From Xylogone sp. PMI_703 (Eukaryota > Ascomycota > Leotiomycetes): a stretch of DNA of 64,000 bases. This document shows positions 51,892 to 63,146 of this stretch, piece after piece; within the stretch, counting starts at the first letter, position 1, and each line of letters starts with the position of its first letter. The position numbers and the translations under genes are program-made. Where the stretch lies: assembly GCA_021399445.1 (NCBI GenBank), contig JAJTUQ010000009.1:1071501-1135500 (forward strand), given 5' to 3'. Under the pieces are notes generated by a model. That model searched no databases, had not been told where the DNA came from, and worked only from the letters and a program-made list of their open reading frames with translations.

Positions 51892-52806
51892 ACGATTTAT
51901 TCTGATGGGTAGTGGACGATAGATGAGTTAATGAGATGGAGAGTTGAAATGGTAAAGAGCATAGAGAGTACAAGGCAGTATACAAAGGCCATTAGTAATC
52001 ACTTTGTAAAGATATCAAGGAAGTCAATAAAGTAATGAAGATGAACAGTTTATCGAGGGTGCAAACGAATGTGCGAATAATCTAATTAAATAATATAGGA
52101 TGATTAAAGTTTGTATATGATGACGAATCGAGACCACCGGTGAAGGACTAGAGTAGCTGTAGTATTACTCTAGGAAGAAAACGTTCGTAATGAAGTCATA
52201 ACGATCCAAGACCGGACGGCTAGCTGGAAATAGATGATGATGGGTACCTATATCACTATTTCGTGACCATAGTATCTCTAATCGTTCCGGATTCACAGTA
52301 TAATATTATCTCTCGAGACATTGGCCATATTCGTGAGCCCTACTCATTGCCTCGCGAGCCTCGGCATCGAAGCCACCGCCCAGGTATTTGTTGATTTCGA
52401 TTAAAATTGCACAATACAAAATCCTACCGGCACCAAATTATAAATTGACTACTGGAAACTTTGAACAGAGAATCAATATCCTCAAAATATCATTCTCACC
52501 TTTTAATTCCGTGCCTAACGGCTGGTATGTGAAATGCTGAAGGGATGTTGACTGCGGCAAGAATGATTACTTACCGCGCCGACCTTGGGCCGTGGTAAAC
52601 CTCGGCGAAACATTTGGTGTCACCCGCGTACGTAAGAAAGAGGATCCACTCCTATTGAAATCTAATAAAGTCGCCGTGACCGTTTCCAGAAACGTTGAGC
52701 TCCTCGTGATCCGGGCTCAACGACTCTATATGATCTCGTCGGCGCCCTTATACATCTTCAGAGTTATGAGTGAGGCTTGAACTCTGCAATACAGGGAGAT
52801 AGGCGA
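51892..52806. other. intergenic, nothing recognised
   Basis: About 0.9 kb with AT-rich 3' flank, then a GC-richer part (52500-52806) that should contain the promoter of the Pex11-like gene. A 62-codon frame at 52592-52780 has no family resemblance. Confidence 0.45.
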
Positions 52807-53630
52807 ATGGCGAGCCTAACGCGGATCCTTGCGCCTGCGGACTCGGTGTTGCAGTATCTAAACCATCCCAATGTTACGGCGCGCGATAGGTCGAATCGAT
52901 TGATTCAGAGCCTTGCCCGTCTACTGGCGTGGCATATCGAATCATACCCTCGTCGTCACAAACTGGACCCATCCGTTGCAGACTCTCTTGTAAAGCTGGC
53001 GCGTCAGATCAGCTTGACCTCTAAGCTCACGCGCGTCCAAAGAATCCCGGATTTTCTAAGAGGTGCAGCACGAGCCGCGACAAATGCGTCTGCCAGCGCG
53101 ATATCGTCTTATCTTACTGTGACAAAGATGCTGAGTCTATTTGTCTTTTCAATCCTTGATTTTGCATCTTATGTAAGTGTCTTCTTCCGCGTGAGCTTGA
53201 GCAGCCGAAAATACTAACTATAGACGTATAGCTGAATGTCACGGGTATTAGACATTTCCCTAAAGGAGCAATAATTCAAAGGAGAGCATATCAGGCGTGG
53301 CTGCTCAGTATTATCTGTGGTTTATTCGCTGCCCTTCGCGATATTGCGCATTACAGGCGGGAGGTATCACAGGTCCGTGAGGCTGAGGCACAATCCAAAA
53401 ATTATTTACAGTATGTGTTTCCTTCCATCTCACAATGACCCTTTGAAGAAATCGCAGGATGCTAATGGCGAATTAGACGCCGCTCAACGCTATTAAGTAG
53501 ACTATGCGTTGATCTGTGCGATTTAATTTCCGCGACTTCCATTTTAGGTTATCAGCAGCTCAATCAAGGTGTTGTATCTTCGGTGGGATGCGTAGGGAAT
53601 ATTATCTCGATATATACTAATCCCCTATGA
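52807..53630 (+). CDS. divergent Pex11-family peroxisomal membrane protein, 232 aa, 3 exons
   Basis: Exons 52807-53172, 53232-53410 and 53477-53630 join in phase. The N-terminal YLNHPNVTARDRSNRLIQSLARLLAWH corresponds to the amphipathic membrane-remodelling segment of Pex11 proteins, and ISLTSKLTRVQRIPDFLRGA to the following conserved segment. KGAIIQRRAYQAWLLSIICGLFAALRD and the C-terminal LCVDLCDLISATSILGYQQL with GVVSSVGCVGNIISIY match the family's end. These proteins tubulate and divide peroxisomes. Identity to standard Pex11 looks low, so this is probably one of the extra fungal paralogues. It is not obviously linked to the neighbours. Confidence 0.75.
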
Positions 53631-54023
53631 ATGTGTTTTTATTATTATTAAGGAAATCTACTAAGAGGTATGAGAGTATAGATTTATTGAATACTTTGTA
53701 GATACGATAGATGTACTTGGATGCTGCTGAATTATACGCCTAGTCCCTTAATTGTTGGGGCTCTACACACGTCTCTGCCATGTTAACGGCGATTTAGAGG
53801 GAACATTGTTCCATTAGTGTCATAGAGACATATTTAGAGCACGGTAGCTATAAAATATCCGTTCAACTAACCAATACGGTCTCCATATCGCATCACATGA
53901 TCATTGAAATGTCCTCAGTTCAGCTGCCAAGCGCCTGCCAAGAATATTGAATAATAGTCGTTATCTTTTAGCTGAGTTGTGCTCCCGAACTTCAAGTCAA
54001 ACAAAAACACATTTCCTTCAAAC
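53631..54023. other. intergenic, HET gene promoter
   Basis: About 0.4 kb of AT-rich spacer. No feature stands out. Confidence 0.4.
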
Positions 54024-55850
54024 ATGTCTGAATCTAAGGCCTATTCTTACAAACCCCTTGAAAATCCTCGAGATATCAGGCTTATCGTTCTACATCCAGG
54101 AGTGCTGCGAAGTCCAATTCACCTTAGCTTGGAGGTTGCTTCATTGGATTCCTTACCAAACTATGAAGCCTTATCCTACCATTGGGGTGATCCTAAGAAT
54201 AGGGCACCTGTATTTTGCGATGATTGTGTCCTCCAAGTCACGGTGAATCTTCACTCGGCGTTAGATAGGCTTCGCTTCCCCGATCGAACAAGAGTCCTTT
54301 GGGCCGATGCTATTTGCATTGATCAGGAACATAATCTCGCAGAGAAGAGTGCGCAGGTTTTGCTAATGACAGATGTGTATTCATTAGCATCGAGAGTACT
54401 GATATGGTTGGGAGATGATATCACAGGGGTGGAGAATGTCCAGGCCGTCATCACCCGTGGCCTAGAAGTCCTTCCTCCAGAATCAGTCGACCCAGAAGAG
54501 ATGCAGAGACGGATCACTGAGCTCTCTGGGAATGACTCTGCTGCTAGATCGATGAATTGGGATCCTTTTATCAAATTAACCAGACACACGTGGTTCGAGC
54601 GCAAGTGGATCGTCCAGGAAGCTGCTCTGGCAAAAGAAGCGGTAATAATTCGAGGGACATTGGAGCTTCCTTGGGACTCAGTCCAAAGCCTTGCGTTAAG
54701 ATTACTTAGTTATAATGTAGCTGCTCTGCTTTCCGACGAAGAATATGACGCCAAGACGCAGGACTTCCAGCTATACAACATTGCTATGATTATGGCTGCC
54801 AGAATGTATAGGCCAGCGGCGACGCTACTAGATACCATCAAAGCAACGAAAAAGTTTGTCAGCACGAATCCCAGAGATCAGATCTATGGACTACTTGGTC
54901 TAGTTACCAATAAGCAGGGTATTGCAAAGGATATAGTGCCCGATTATAACAGCTCTGTTGAAGATGTTTATAGGCGTTTTGCTGAGGACATGCTTATCAA
55001 GGACAAGGACCTTGGTATTTTATCTCTGGCGCCATTCATGGACACTCCATGGCAACAGAGCACTCTATCGCTTCCTTCATGGGTTCCTGATCTGACTGTC
55101 CAGCATCTTGATTCCATTACTGGTTACACTGTGCGAGAAGGTAAATTTGCAGCAGGTGGACCTGATATCCCGTCAATTTTTGTTGAGCCTGGCACTTCGC
55201 ATCTAGTGTGCTCAGGGATAATCTTCGACAAGATTGCAAAACTGTCTTACCTCATGACAGAACAACCAGACCCCGGTGTTCCGGAAAAGATTCCTGGGTA
55301 TCTGAAGACTGCGAAGAAGTCAATCATTCGACTTGTCATTCGCCAACAGCTCTACTTCAAGGAATGCGAGAAGCTTGTAGCGGGATCTGATGGAATTGAC
55401 TCCCTATCTCCCAAGAGATTCAGCGAATTTTGGAAAACTATGATTTGCGAAAGAGTTGGACTTAGCAATCGAATCAAGGACGATATCAGTATGCAATTTA
55501 AAGAATACTTCCACGGACTTATGGGAGCGATGCATGAAGATGATACAGCTGCACGCACTGCATTTATGAGATGCTTGAAGTATTCCGCGATGATTGAACC
55601 AACTCTGACAGGAATGGCTTTTAGTCGGCGTTTCTGCGTGACTGACGGGGACCGATTAGGTCAGGTCCCTAGGCTTGCTAACCATGGAGATCTCATCTGT
55701 GTGCTCTTCGGTGGTAATGTTCCCTTCGTGATTCGGCCCACAGGAAAGGAGACGTATCGGTTAATTGGAGAGTGTTATATTAGTGGTGTTATGGATGGTG
55801 AACTGCTTAGAGCTACTGATGCGCAGAAAACGTCAATAGTTTTAGAATAG
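54024..55850 (+). CDS. HET-domain protein, 608 aa
   Basis: Single exon. The frame upstream of 54024 has no ATG, so the start is MSESKAYSYKPLENPRDIRL. The three HET blocks are clear: LPNYEALSYHWGDP (about residues 48-61), RVLWADAICIDQ (about 91-103) and VYSLASRVLIWLG. They are followed by WFERKWIVQEAALA and NPRDQIYGLLGL, typical of this family. HET proteins mediate heterokaryon incompatibility and related programmed cell death in filamentous ascomycetes. The domain is a TIR-like fold, and most fungi carry dozens. No NACHT, WD40 or prion-like domain is fused here. The C-terminal part (LANHGDLICVLFGGNVPFVI) is the usual end of stand-alone members. Confidence 0.9.
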   Translation: MSESKAYSYKPLENPRDIRLIVLHPGVLRSPIHLSLEVASLDSLPNYEALSYHWGDPKNRAPVFCDDCVLQVTVNLHSALDRLRFPDRTRVLWADAICIDQEHNLAEKSAQVLLMTDVYSLASRVLIWLGDDITGVENVQAVITRGLEVLPPESVDPEEMQRRITELSGNDSAARSMNWDPFIKLTRHTWFERKWIVQEAALAKEAVIIRGTLELPWDSVQSLALRLLSYNVAALLSDEEYDAKTQDFQLYNIAMIMAARMYRPAATLLDTIKATKKFVSTNPRDQIYGLLGLVTNKQGIAKDIVPDYNSSVEDVYRRFAEDMLIKDKDLGILSLAPFMDTPWQQSTLSLPSWVPDLTVQHLDSITGYTVREGKFAAGGPDIPSIFVEPGTSHLVCSGIIFDKIAKLSYLMTEQPDPGVPEKIPGYLKTAKKSIIRLVIRQQLYFKECEKLVAGSDGIDSLSPKRFSEFWKTMICERVGLSNRIKDDISMQFKEYFHGLMGAMHEDDTAARTAFMRCLKYSAMIEPTLTGMAFSRRFCVTDGDRLGQVPRLANHGDLICVLFGGNVPFVIRPTGKETYRLIGECYISGVMDGELLRATDAQKTSIVLE

Positions 55851-56343
55851 AGGATGTATGTTCATAGTTTGATCTGACAAGGTCAGTAAGACCCTATCTA
55901 ATTTGCCATCGTAAAGCGTGTCACAGCAGTGCAATTTTCATGTGATGCTGTGTCGGGCTTCATTTTGTATAGAGTCACGCTTTATGTATTGTCAATTGCT
56001 ATATCAGGAAGATGAATCAAGTAATAGTGGTCGATATTCTTTCGCTATGGTGATATGACGGACTCTATATTAACCCATGACTAGGTGGAATTGTTACATA
56101 TTTCAGAGCCATTATCCAACTCTGAGCGGAGAATCCTAGGTCTGGCCACACATTGAGTTGGCGATCAGAGCAGCAGGCACTCCCAGCTATGTGGCTGTGC
56201 ATCTCTGGTTGAATCTCACCATCAACGAGGCTCCCACCAACACCGCCCTTCTTCCCCAATACATGCCTCTCTAAATTCCTCTATCGACTCACACTGTATG
56301 TAATACCTCCATCATTCTCATCAGTTGGCTGTTGTATTTCCTG
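55851..56343. other. intergenic between the two HET genes
   Basis: About 0.5 kb; nothing recognised apart from presumed transcription signals of the neighbours. Confidence 0.4.
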
Positions 56344-58506
56344 ATGGAGCCGAGTTTGTTGCTACGGCCCGCGGCTAAGACTTCCCTTTCCGAGACTCGG
56401 ACGCACTTGATCGTTAGAGGTCCTAGGGCTGAGGGCTTCCTCACCAAGCATGTGTCCTGCTCAAGTGGTAACAATACGCAACTAGAATATCGCCCTCTTG
56501 GAGACCGCGGGATTCGGTTGATACAGATCAACCAGGGGAAAGGCTCCGACCCAATTACCTGCGAGATCTACCATACCCAAGACTTGGTGATAACTGATCA
56601 TGATTTTGGTGAACATACCCAATGCTCTCTCAACTACTATGCTCTTTCATACGCTTGGGGCGATCTAACAAACACGTGCGAGGTCACCGTTGGCAGCAAG
56701 AAAGTCAGTGTCACCAAGAATCTACGCGACTTCCTCTGGCAGGCTCGCGAGATCTTGTCGACTCCACTGGAAGATCGACAGGATGTCATGCCACTGGTGA
56801 CCAGCGAGCTGGCCAGGGACTCCCTCAATATGGCTTTGTTCTGGATCGATGCTCTCTGCATCAACCAAAATGATATGGACGAGAAGGCTAGGCAAATTCG
56901 ACGAATGGGTGACATTTACAACAAAGCTAGAGAAGTCATCGTCTGGCTCGGTCCTAATGACGGTGCTGAAATGGACAAACACGTTGGGGATGACCTCCGC
57001 TTTGCTAGAGGCCACATGTCGCATAAGTTACGGTTGTATATAGTAATAATTGAGTGATCTGTGTGTATTGGGAGGTGTACGAATGGGAGTTCTATATATA
57101 CAGTAAGATAAGGGGCTCGGTGATTGCCGGCGCCACAGCACGGCCACCATATTATGCAACACCACATGTATGTGATAAAGAAATGCTTTCCGAAAAATTA
57201 TAATATGGAGGGCGCTGCTGCAGTGCTGTCCCTGATGCCCATCGTTGGAATTGTTTGGCATCTACGACGACGAACGGGGAGACTGACTGGCAAGGGGCTT
57301 TTGGAAATATGTCAACGAGCATGGTTCAAGAGAATGTGGGTCGGGCAGGAAGTCGCGCTTGCAGAGGGAGAAGTTTGGATGTACATAGGACGGCACTGCA
57401 TCTCGCTCCGTGATCTCGAAACTCATATTGGAGCTTTCGCGCTTAACACTCTGAAGGCCGGGAGTATATCGCAATCATTTGTCGAAACGGCCTTTGACGA
57501 CTTGTTCCAAATGGCGGAGATCAGATCGATGTATGGAGAGTTTGTCGGCTCGGAACTAAAGACTCAGAGCTTGGGCCGGTCCTCTTATGCCTCCATAGCC
57601 ACGTTCCTAGAAACTGCCGCTCTGATTTCCAGAAGTCGGGATTGTTCTATTTCCCACGACAAGATATACGGTCTTCTCGGAATGACAGGTACTAGCCAGC
57701 TTCCAGACCATCTCAAGCCGGACTATGGGAAGAATTTTGAACAAGTGTATCGATAGTATAGTACTTGTATCATGGAAATGACAGGTAGTCTTTCTCTATT
57801 ACGCTGCGAACGGACTGATCTGCCGAACAGCCCAAGTTGGGTGCCAGACTTCCGGTCACTTGCTAGCAGTCGCCGTCCTAAAAAAAGCAATGGCACTGTA
57901 TCGTTTGTCGATAATGGAATGACAATGATAGTGGAGGGCTGGCAAGTTGGAGTTGTGGCAGAGACCTATCATGGTCAATTGGGGTGGTCTCGTCAGAAAG
58001 GGGGTCCTAAGCAACCCATCAGCCAATCCGTCATAACTGAGTTCGAAACTTTTCTCGATGATGTCAGCCGCATTAGACAAGCCCCTAAGAGTGAGTGCCT
58101 CATGGAATGGATACAATACAATGGGGGTGGTATTACCAAGGAACCCGTCAACTCGCGACGTGTACAAAAACTCCGAGCTCAGTATTTTGATTTCGTCTTA
58201 GGGAACCTTGAAATGAGAGAATTTGACGACTATGTGTTCGCAGGAATGCTCGACAGACTCAGGGTGATCACCCGAGACGGGATTATGGGCGAGTATGATA
58301 GATTTGACCAGCACGCTCGTTCGGGAGACTTGGTTTGTCTTATTAAGGGAAGCTGCCGACCCCTAATCTTGAGACGACAAGGCAGCTTGGGCCGTTACAG
58401 ATTTATCAGCACATGTCTTCTGTTTTCCGAACCACGTTGTCTGTACGAGGAAGGTCTCCCGGCATACCGTCCGTCTGGGAAGTTGAGCAAGTTTGAAATA
58501 ATTTAA
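56344..58506 (+). pseudogene. HET-domain gene, interrupted
   Basis: The first segment (56344-57057) has YYALSYAWGDL, LFWIDALCINQNDMDEKARQ and VIVWLGPND, so the HET core is intact. It then reaches TGA at 57055. The continuation from about 57200 (WHLRRRTGRLTGKGLLEICQ, RAWFKRMWVGQEVALAEGE, SHDKIYGLLGMTG) is in another frame; an intron across 57020-57200 is possible, but no convincing donor was seen. A second break is certain: a TAG at 57754-57756 sits in frame between FEQVYR and YSTCIMEMTGSLSLL, with perfect continuity on both sides (a CAG-to-TAG change is the simplest explanation). The last segment ends normally at 58506. The second break makes it a recent pseudogene, or a gene coding a shortened HET protein. 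Confidence 0.75.
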
Positions 58507-59113
58507 GTGTGATGTCTTTGTCGCACCACTAGTGTCTCGTTCTCCTATTTACATAATTCTTATCACGCATATAATAGCAGCGGCCTATAATCTAGAGGCG
58601 ATGGGTATAATTGAGTACAGCATGCAACGAGTTGGTGGTGGGCTGGTATTAAAGCGACGGCACTGGCTGTAGAGAGCCGCAGAGGCTTTGTTTTGATTTG
58701 AGTATGTTTTCTAATACTAGCATATTGATAACAGTAGATATTCAAGGACAAAGTTTGCTTCATTTAGCGTGATAGACACAATATTAACGTCCAACAGTTG
58801 ACCGAAGGGGCAACTATTACTAATTCTAGCAGAATACTCTATAAGTTTATCTCAAGTCCACCATCTCTTATGGTACAGTATCAAACAAACAGTTATTCGC
58901 CGAAGCCCACGCCGTTGTGAGCAGCGGCTACGCTCGGTCCCAAGTACAAGAATGCTTGGGGAGCCAGGCGGCCCCCTCTCAGCGCGTTGTATCCACCCGA
59001 GCCACCCTGAACTCCAGTCCCATGCTGCAGCGCGAGCCGTCTACCCGTCTATTGATGGTTCTCCCTTCGCCATCATGTTACTTCACTAATTATAAGCTGT
59101 CCATGTCATATCC
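58507..59113. other. intergenic, nothing recognised
   Basis: About 0.6 kb between convergent genes; no gene was seen. Confidence 0.4.
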
Positions 59114-61679
59114 TCATAGTCCCGAATCTATTTGATCGATGACAGTCCCGTTTGTGAATGCTGCCCAATCCCTACAGGTCTGAGCCATAATAGAGGGTAT
59201 CTGCAGCTTAGCAATATCATCTGGACGTTCTAATACTGACACATAGAGCCCACCTGATACATGCCAGGAGATATGGCAGTGCAGAGGCCATACGCCAGGG
59301 TTGTCGGCATTGAACTGTAGAACCATGTAGCCGGCACCTGGGAGGATTTGTACATCGCGACGCTGTGGATTCGATGGATTGATGATTGTTTTACCATCCC
59401 AAGTTCCTTTTCCCGCGTCTAAAACAAAGAAGTTGTGCTAATAACTATCAGTTTGCTGCTTTTCATTTTCGCTATGTTCATGTACTTACACCGTGTAAAT
59501 GCATGGGGTGGGCCACATCAAGCGGGTTGTTCAGTATTATCCGTATGGATGAGTTGGACTGGAAGTTGTAGACATTCCACTCTGGATCATCTGGATATGA
59601 ATTGATTCCAAGATTGGAAAGAAGGAGAATAGGTGCGTTGTAATTAGCCCGGAAGGAGGACTTATTCATAAACCACTATTCGAATTAGAGTCTTGAACTT
59701 TTCATGCTGCTAGGTGGAGCTAAACTTACCAACCAATGGCCAGTTTCATTTTGGCCGTATGTAATATCAATAGTTTCCGTAACAGTGACCGGGTCCGGCT
59801 CTATGGGATACCAGGGAATAGTTTTGTTAAGATCATCCTATAATCAATTAGCATAAACCTTCCGAGTTGGAGTCCGATTTACATTAACGCATGTGTTTTT
59901 GACTGAGTCAACCCACGCTGGCCACGGCTTAGTTGTAACCGGCTTAGATATAGCTTCATGCTGGTAATAAACAATGGCTGTTGCATCTGGATTTTTGCTG
60001 CTAGAGCAGGCCGCAATAGAAGATCGCATAAGATAGGCGCCTTTTCCATTAGGCAGTCCTGTGACTAGGACGTCGGTCCGTTGGCCGACACCCAATGTGA
60101 CAACTATCAATGTTAGCTTGGATATTGCTAAAAGTGCATTCTAAGGCACTAACCTTGCGTTTCGTAAGGTTCAACATCTACGAAATCATTCGCAATTACA
60201 GTCATATTGTGTCCATCAATAGTAAACTTCTGGATTGCCTCCGCACCGGTATTAATCAACCGTAACCTATGGACCTTTCCGGGAGAAAACCTAAAGTTTG
60301 GTATACCGGCATCGCTTTTGCATGGAGTGTGATCCTCAGGAGGGAGGGAAGAACAATTGAAATTATTTCTACCATTGATCAAATTGACATCGGAAGATGG
60401 TACCTGTCCGCAATTAGTTCTCGTTATCAGGATATGGTTCTAATAGTAATGAATACTTACAGCAAACGCTTTGTCTGTCCCTACGACACCTTCGATAATG
60501 TCAAGATAAGGCTGGTGATAATAATCTGTCAATAATATCGGTCCTTTGTCTAGTTCTTGGTCAGTGTCACATCCTAGCTTTTTCAGTGTTGCATTTCTGC
60601 TTTACCAATATCATAGGGGATGGTCTTGGGGCCATGAATTATCATGGGACCGAATATTCCGTCTGCTGACTGGGCTGAGTAGTGTGAGTGATACCAACTT
60701 GTACCATATATGTCTGCATTGAATGTATAGGTAAACGATCCTCCTGGCGGAATTGGACATTGCTGGATACCCGGAACACCATCCATCCACCTATAAATTA
60801 TCAGCATGTTTCGTTAGGTGTATTCCATGGCAATCCTACTGCGAGGTCTTCTGAAGGATTCCGTGCCAATGCAAGGCAAGACCTTCCGGCGGGTCACTAA
60901 TTTCGTTGTGGACTGTAACTTGTATGGTGTCGCCCCTAATGAATTAGTATTTGAATTTGAGTATCATATTATGGCAATCATTACCAATTTGCCTCAATAA
61001 GTGGCCCAGGAAACTGTCCGTTCACAACCATAACGGGCCTTCTATAACCATCTGGAGCCTTCATCTCCCTCTTAACCGTAAAGTCATAATATCGGATCAC
61101 TCTAACTAATATTAGAAAGTTTAAAATAGTGAGGAACGCAGGTTCTGACCCTGTATTTGGTACATCTATATCGATATTAGCTACCTGTAACATATGAAAG
61201 ATAGTTGCAGACGTACCGTCTAAAGTTTTGGACAGGTTAAAATGGCCACTTAGCTTCCACAAAAGGCTATCGACTTACTATCTATAAAGTTGTTAACTTC
61301 TTGATACAGGATACACTTTAAGTATACTTACACATATTACTACTGTTGGCAGTTCGTGTCCCCCAAGGCCTTCCCTGTGGTAGCGGCTGACGAAATAGTT
61401 AGTGAGTTGAGGTTGCCCATATTTGGAAAGCAACATTGTGATAACAACAAAAAGATATATATATATATATAGCGAACACAAGTTTCTAATGTCGGAGGAC
61501 GGTAAAAGTAAAGCATACTTACATTATCTTTGCGGAATTGTGGTAGGGAGTCAATTTCTAACGAAAACACTGAGCATATTGTCAAAGCTATGGAGTTTTG
61601 CCATACCATCAGTATACTGAGCTAAAGCCTGGAAGCTCAGCAAGCTTATTGCAAGAACCAATAATCGTATAATAGACAT
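59114..61679 (-). CDS. secreted laccase-like multicopper oxidase, multi-exon
   Basis: ATG at 61679 gives the signal peptide [20 protein letters not shown]. After introns the order is [32 protein letters not shown] and [20 protein letters not shown]. Next is ALHWHGILQ (copper motif 1), [19 protein letters not shown] (motif 2), a long middle domain ([20 protein letters not shown]), HPMHLHG (motif 3) and [14 protein letters not shown] (motif 4). The last contains the Cys and His ligands of the type-1 copper, with Leu at the axial position. The stop is at 59114. All four copper motifs are present, so it should be active on phenols with O2. Exons are many and short, with canonical sites where checked. 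It may oxidatively couple or polymerise an aromatic product, or simply act on lignin-like phenols. Confidence 0.9.
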
Positions 61680-63146
61680 TATGAAATGTGCGGGTATACT
61701 ATGCAATGAAATACAACCAAAGGTGACTGCTCAGTGATCACTTGAGTCTCGTCGCATCTTTATATTGCTTCTATAAGGATTCGGGATTTTCTCGCCGAAG
61801 AAGCGACCAGCATCAAACAATCTTACTAATAATGGCTCCGACGTCTTGGCTCTGGCAAAGCAAAAAAATACGACTTTGATAGATCCTACAACACGTGAAA
61901 TTCTTAGCGGTGGCCGATACGCTCGCTGGTCGACCGAGACGTCGGCCGTATCTGGTGGTTTAAGTGAGATATACGCGGTTAGCATAGCTTCGAAAATACG
62001 ACATCAGGATGATACAGTAGTCTTATTGCACAGTAAATAGATACAGCCTACAAGACCTGCGGGCCTAGGAAATGAGAACCTTAGATTAACTCCAATTAAC
62101 GAATTTAAGTCATTAGTGGTCATCCACAAGAGTAAGATCTACATACAATTCTCCAATAATATCACCAGTGAATTATACGACAGTGCCCAGTGACGCAGGT
62201 ACATATTTTTGGCGGTAATACGTAGGTTTAGAATTTTGGAGTGTAAATACTTTTTGTATACAGCACAAATAACATACACTTTCTCAACTTCAGCTCTTTG
62301 CTAGGCTTTTTTCATACCCCTAACAAAGTTGAACTTGTGCGTCGGCCCAATGTTGTTTTAGAACCCGGCGGCACGGCAACACAGCCCAGACGTAGCCTTG
62401 GCTTTCGGATGGATCCTGCTTCAAAAGTGTTTTATTAATTAACGGCTAATATAGTGGATAGCAACATGAGCTGTCTACCTAATTCTTATTAGGGAGTGAT
62501 TAACTATACTAGATGTCATAAACTAATAAGTATCCGCGTACATGCAATCGATCAAGAAATAGCATTCGACGGGCACATGGGCGGAGTAATAGTAGACCCA
62601 GCCAAGCCTACCGTCGGTTAGCGACAGGCTGAAATAGTTGGAAGATCTGACCAACCAAGCCAACTCAATAATCTACCGTCTTATCATAGCTCTACTATTA
62701 GATCTTGGCAGTGGCTGATCACCAGCTAGGTTTGGCATTCCCTTTCGCATCTTTATCCACCGTACATCAAATCACGTAATAATTTATTAATAGCATTTTG
62801 TCGGAGGCTTCCCACGCTTCCTTATTGCTTGGCTTCTCATATTAGACACTATTCCCCTTCAAGACTTTATTTAGCTACTCAAAGGCAAGTTTAAAGTTAC
62901 AAATTAATGCAGCGCAAAATAATGGGCGAGCTAGCGATGGGGTTTCCTCTCAGGCAACATACCTATTATTGTGGGCTATGCCATAAATACTGTAAGTTAT
63001 CTTCTTCTACCCTTAGCAAAGGCATCAAAGTCTTCGGATGCTCTTAATAAATTATTACAAATGTATCTTATTGTCTAGTCCCTCCTAAAATGGATATCTA
63101 TATGTAAGTATGTAACCTTCATTTTCCTGAATAAAGCAACAGATTC
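61680..63146. other. 1.5-kb intergenic, nothing recognised
   Basis: Promoter of the laccase and 3' flank of the MFS gene. It is AT-rich, with only short frames on both strands. No RNA gene, repeat or relic was recognised. Confidence 0.45.
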
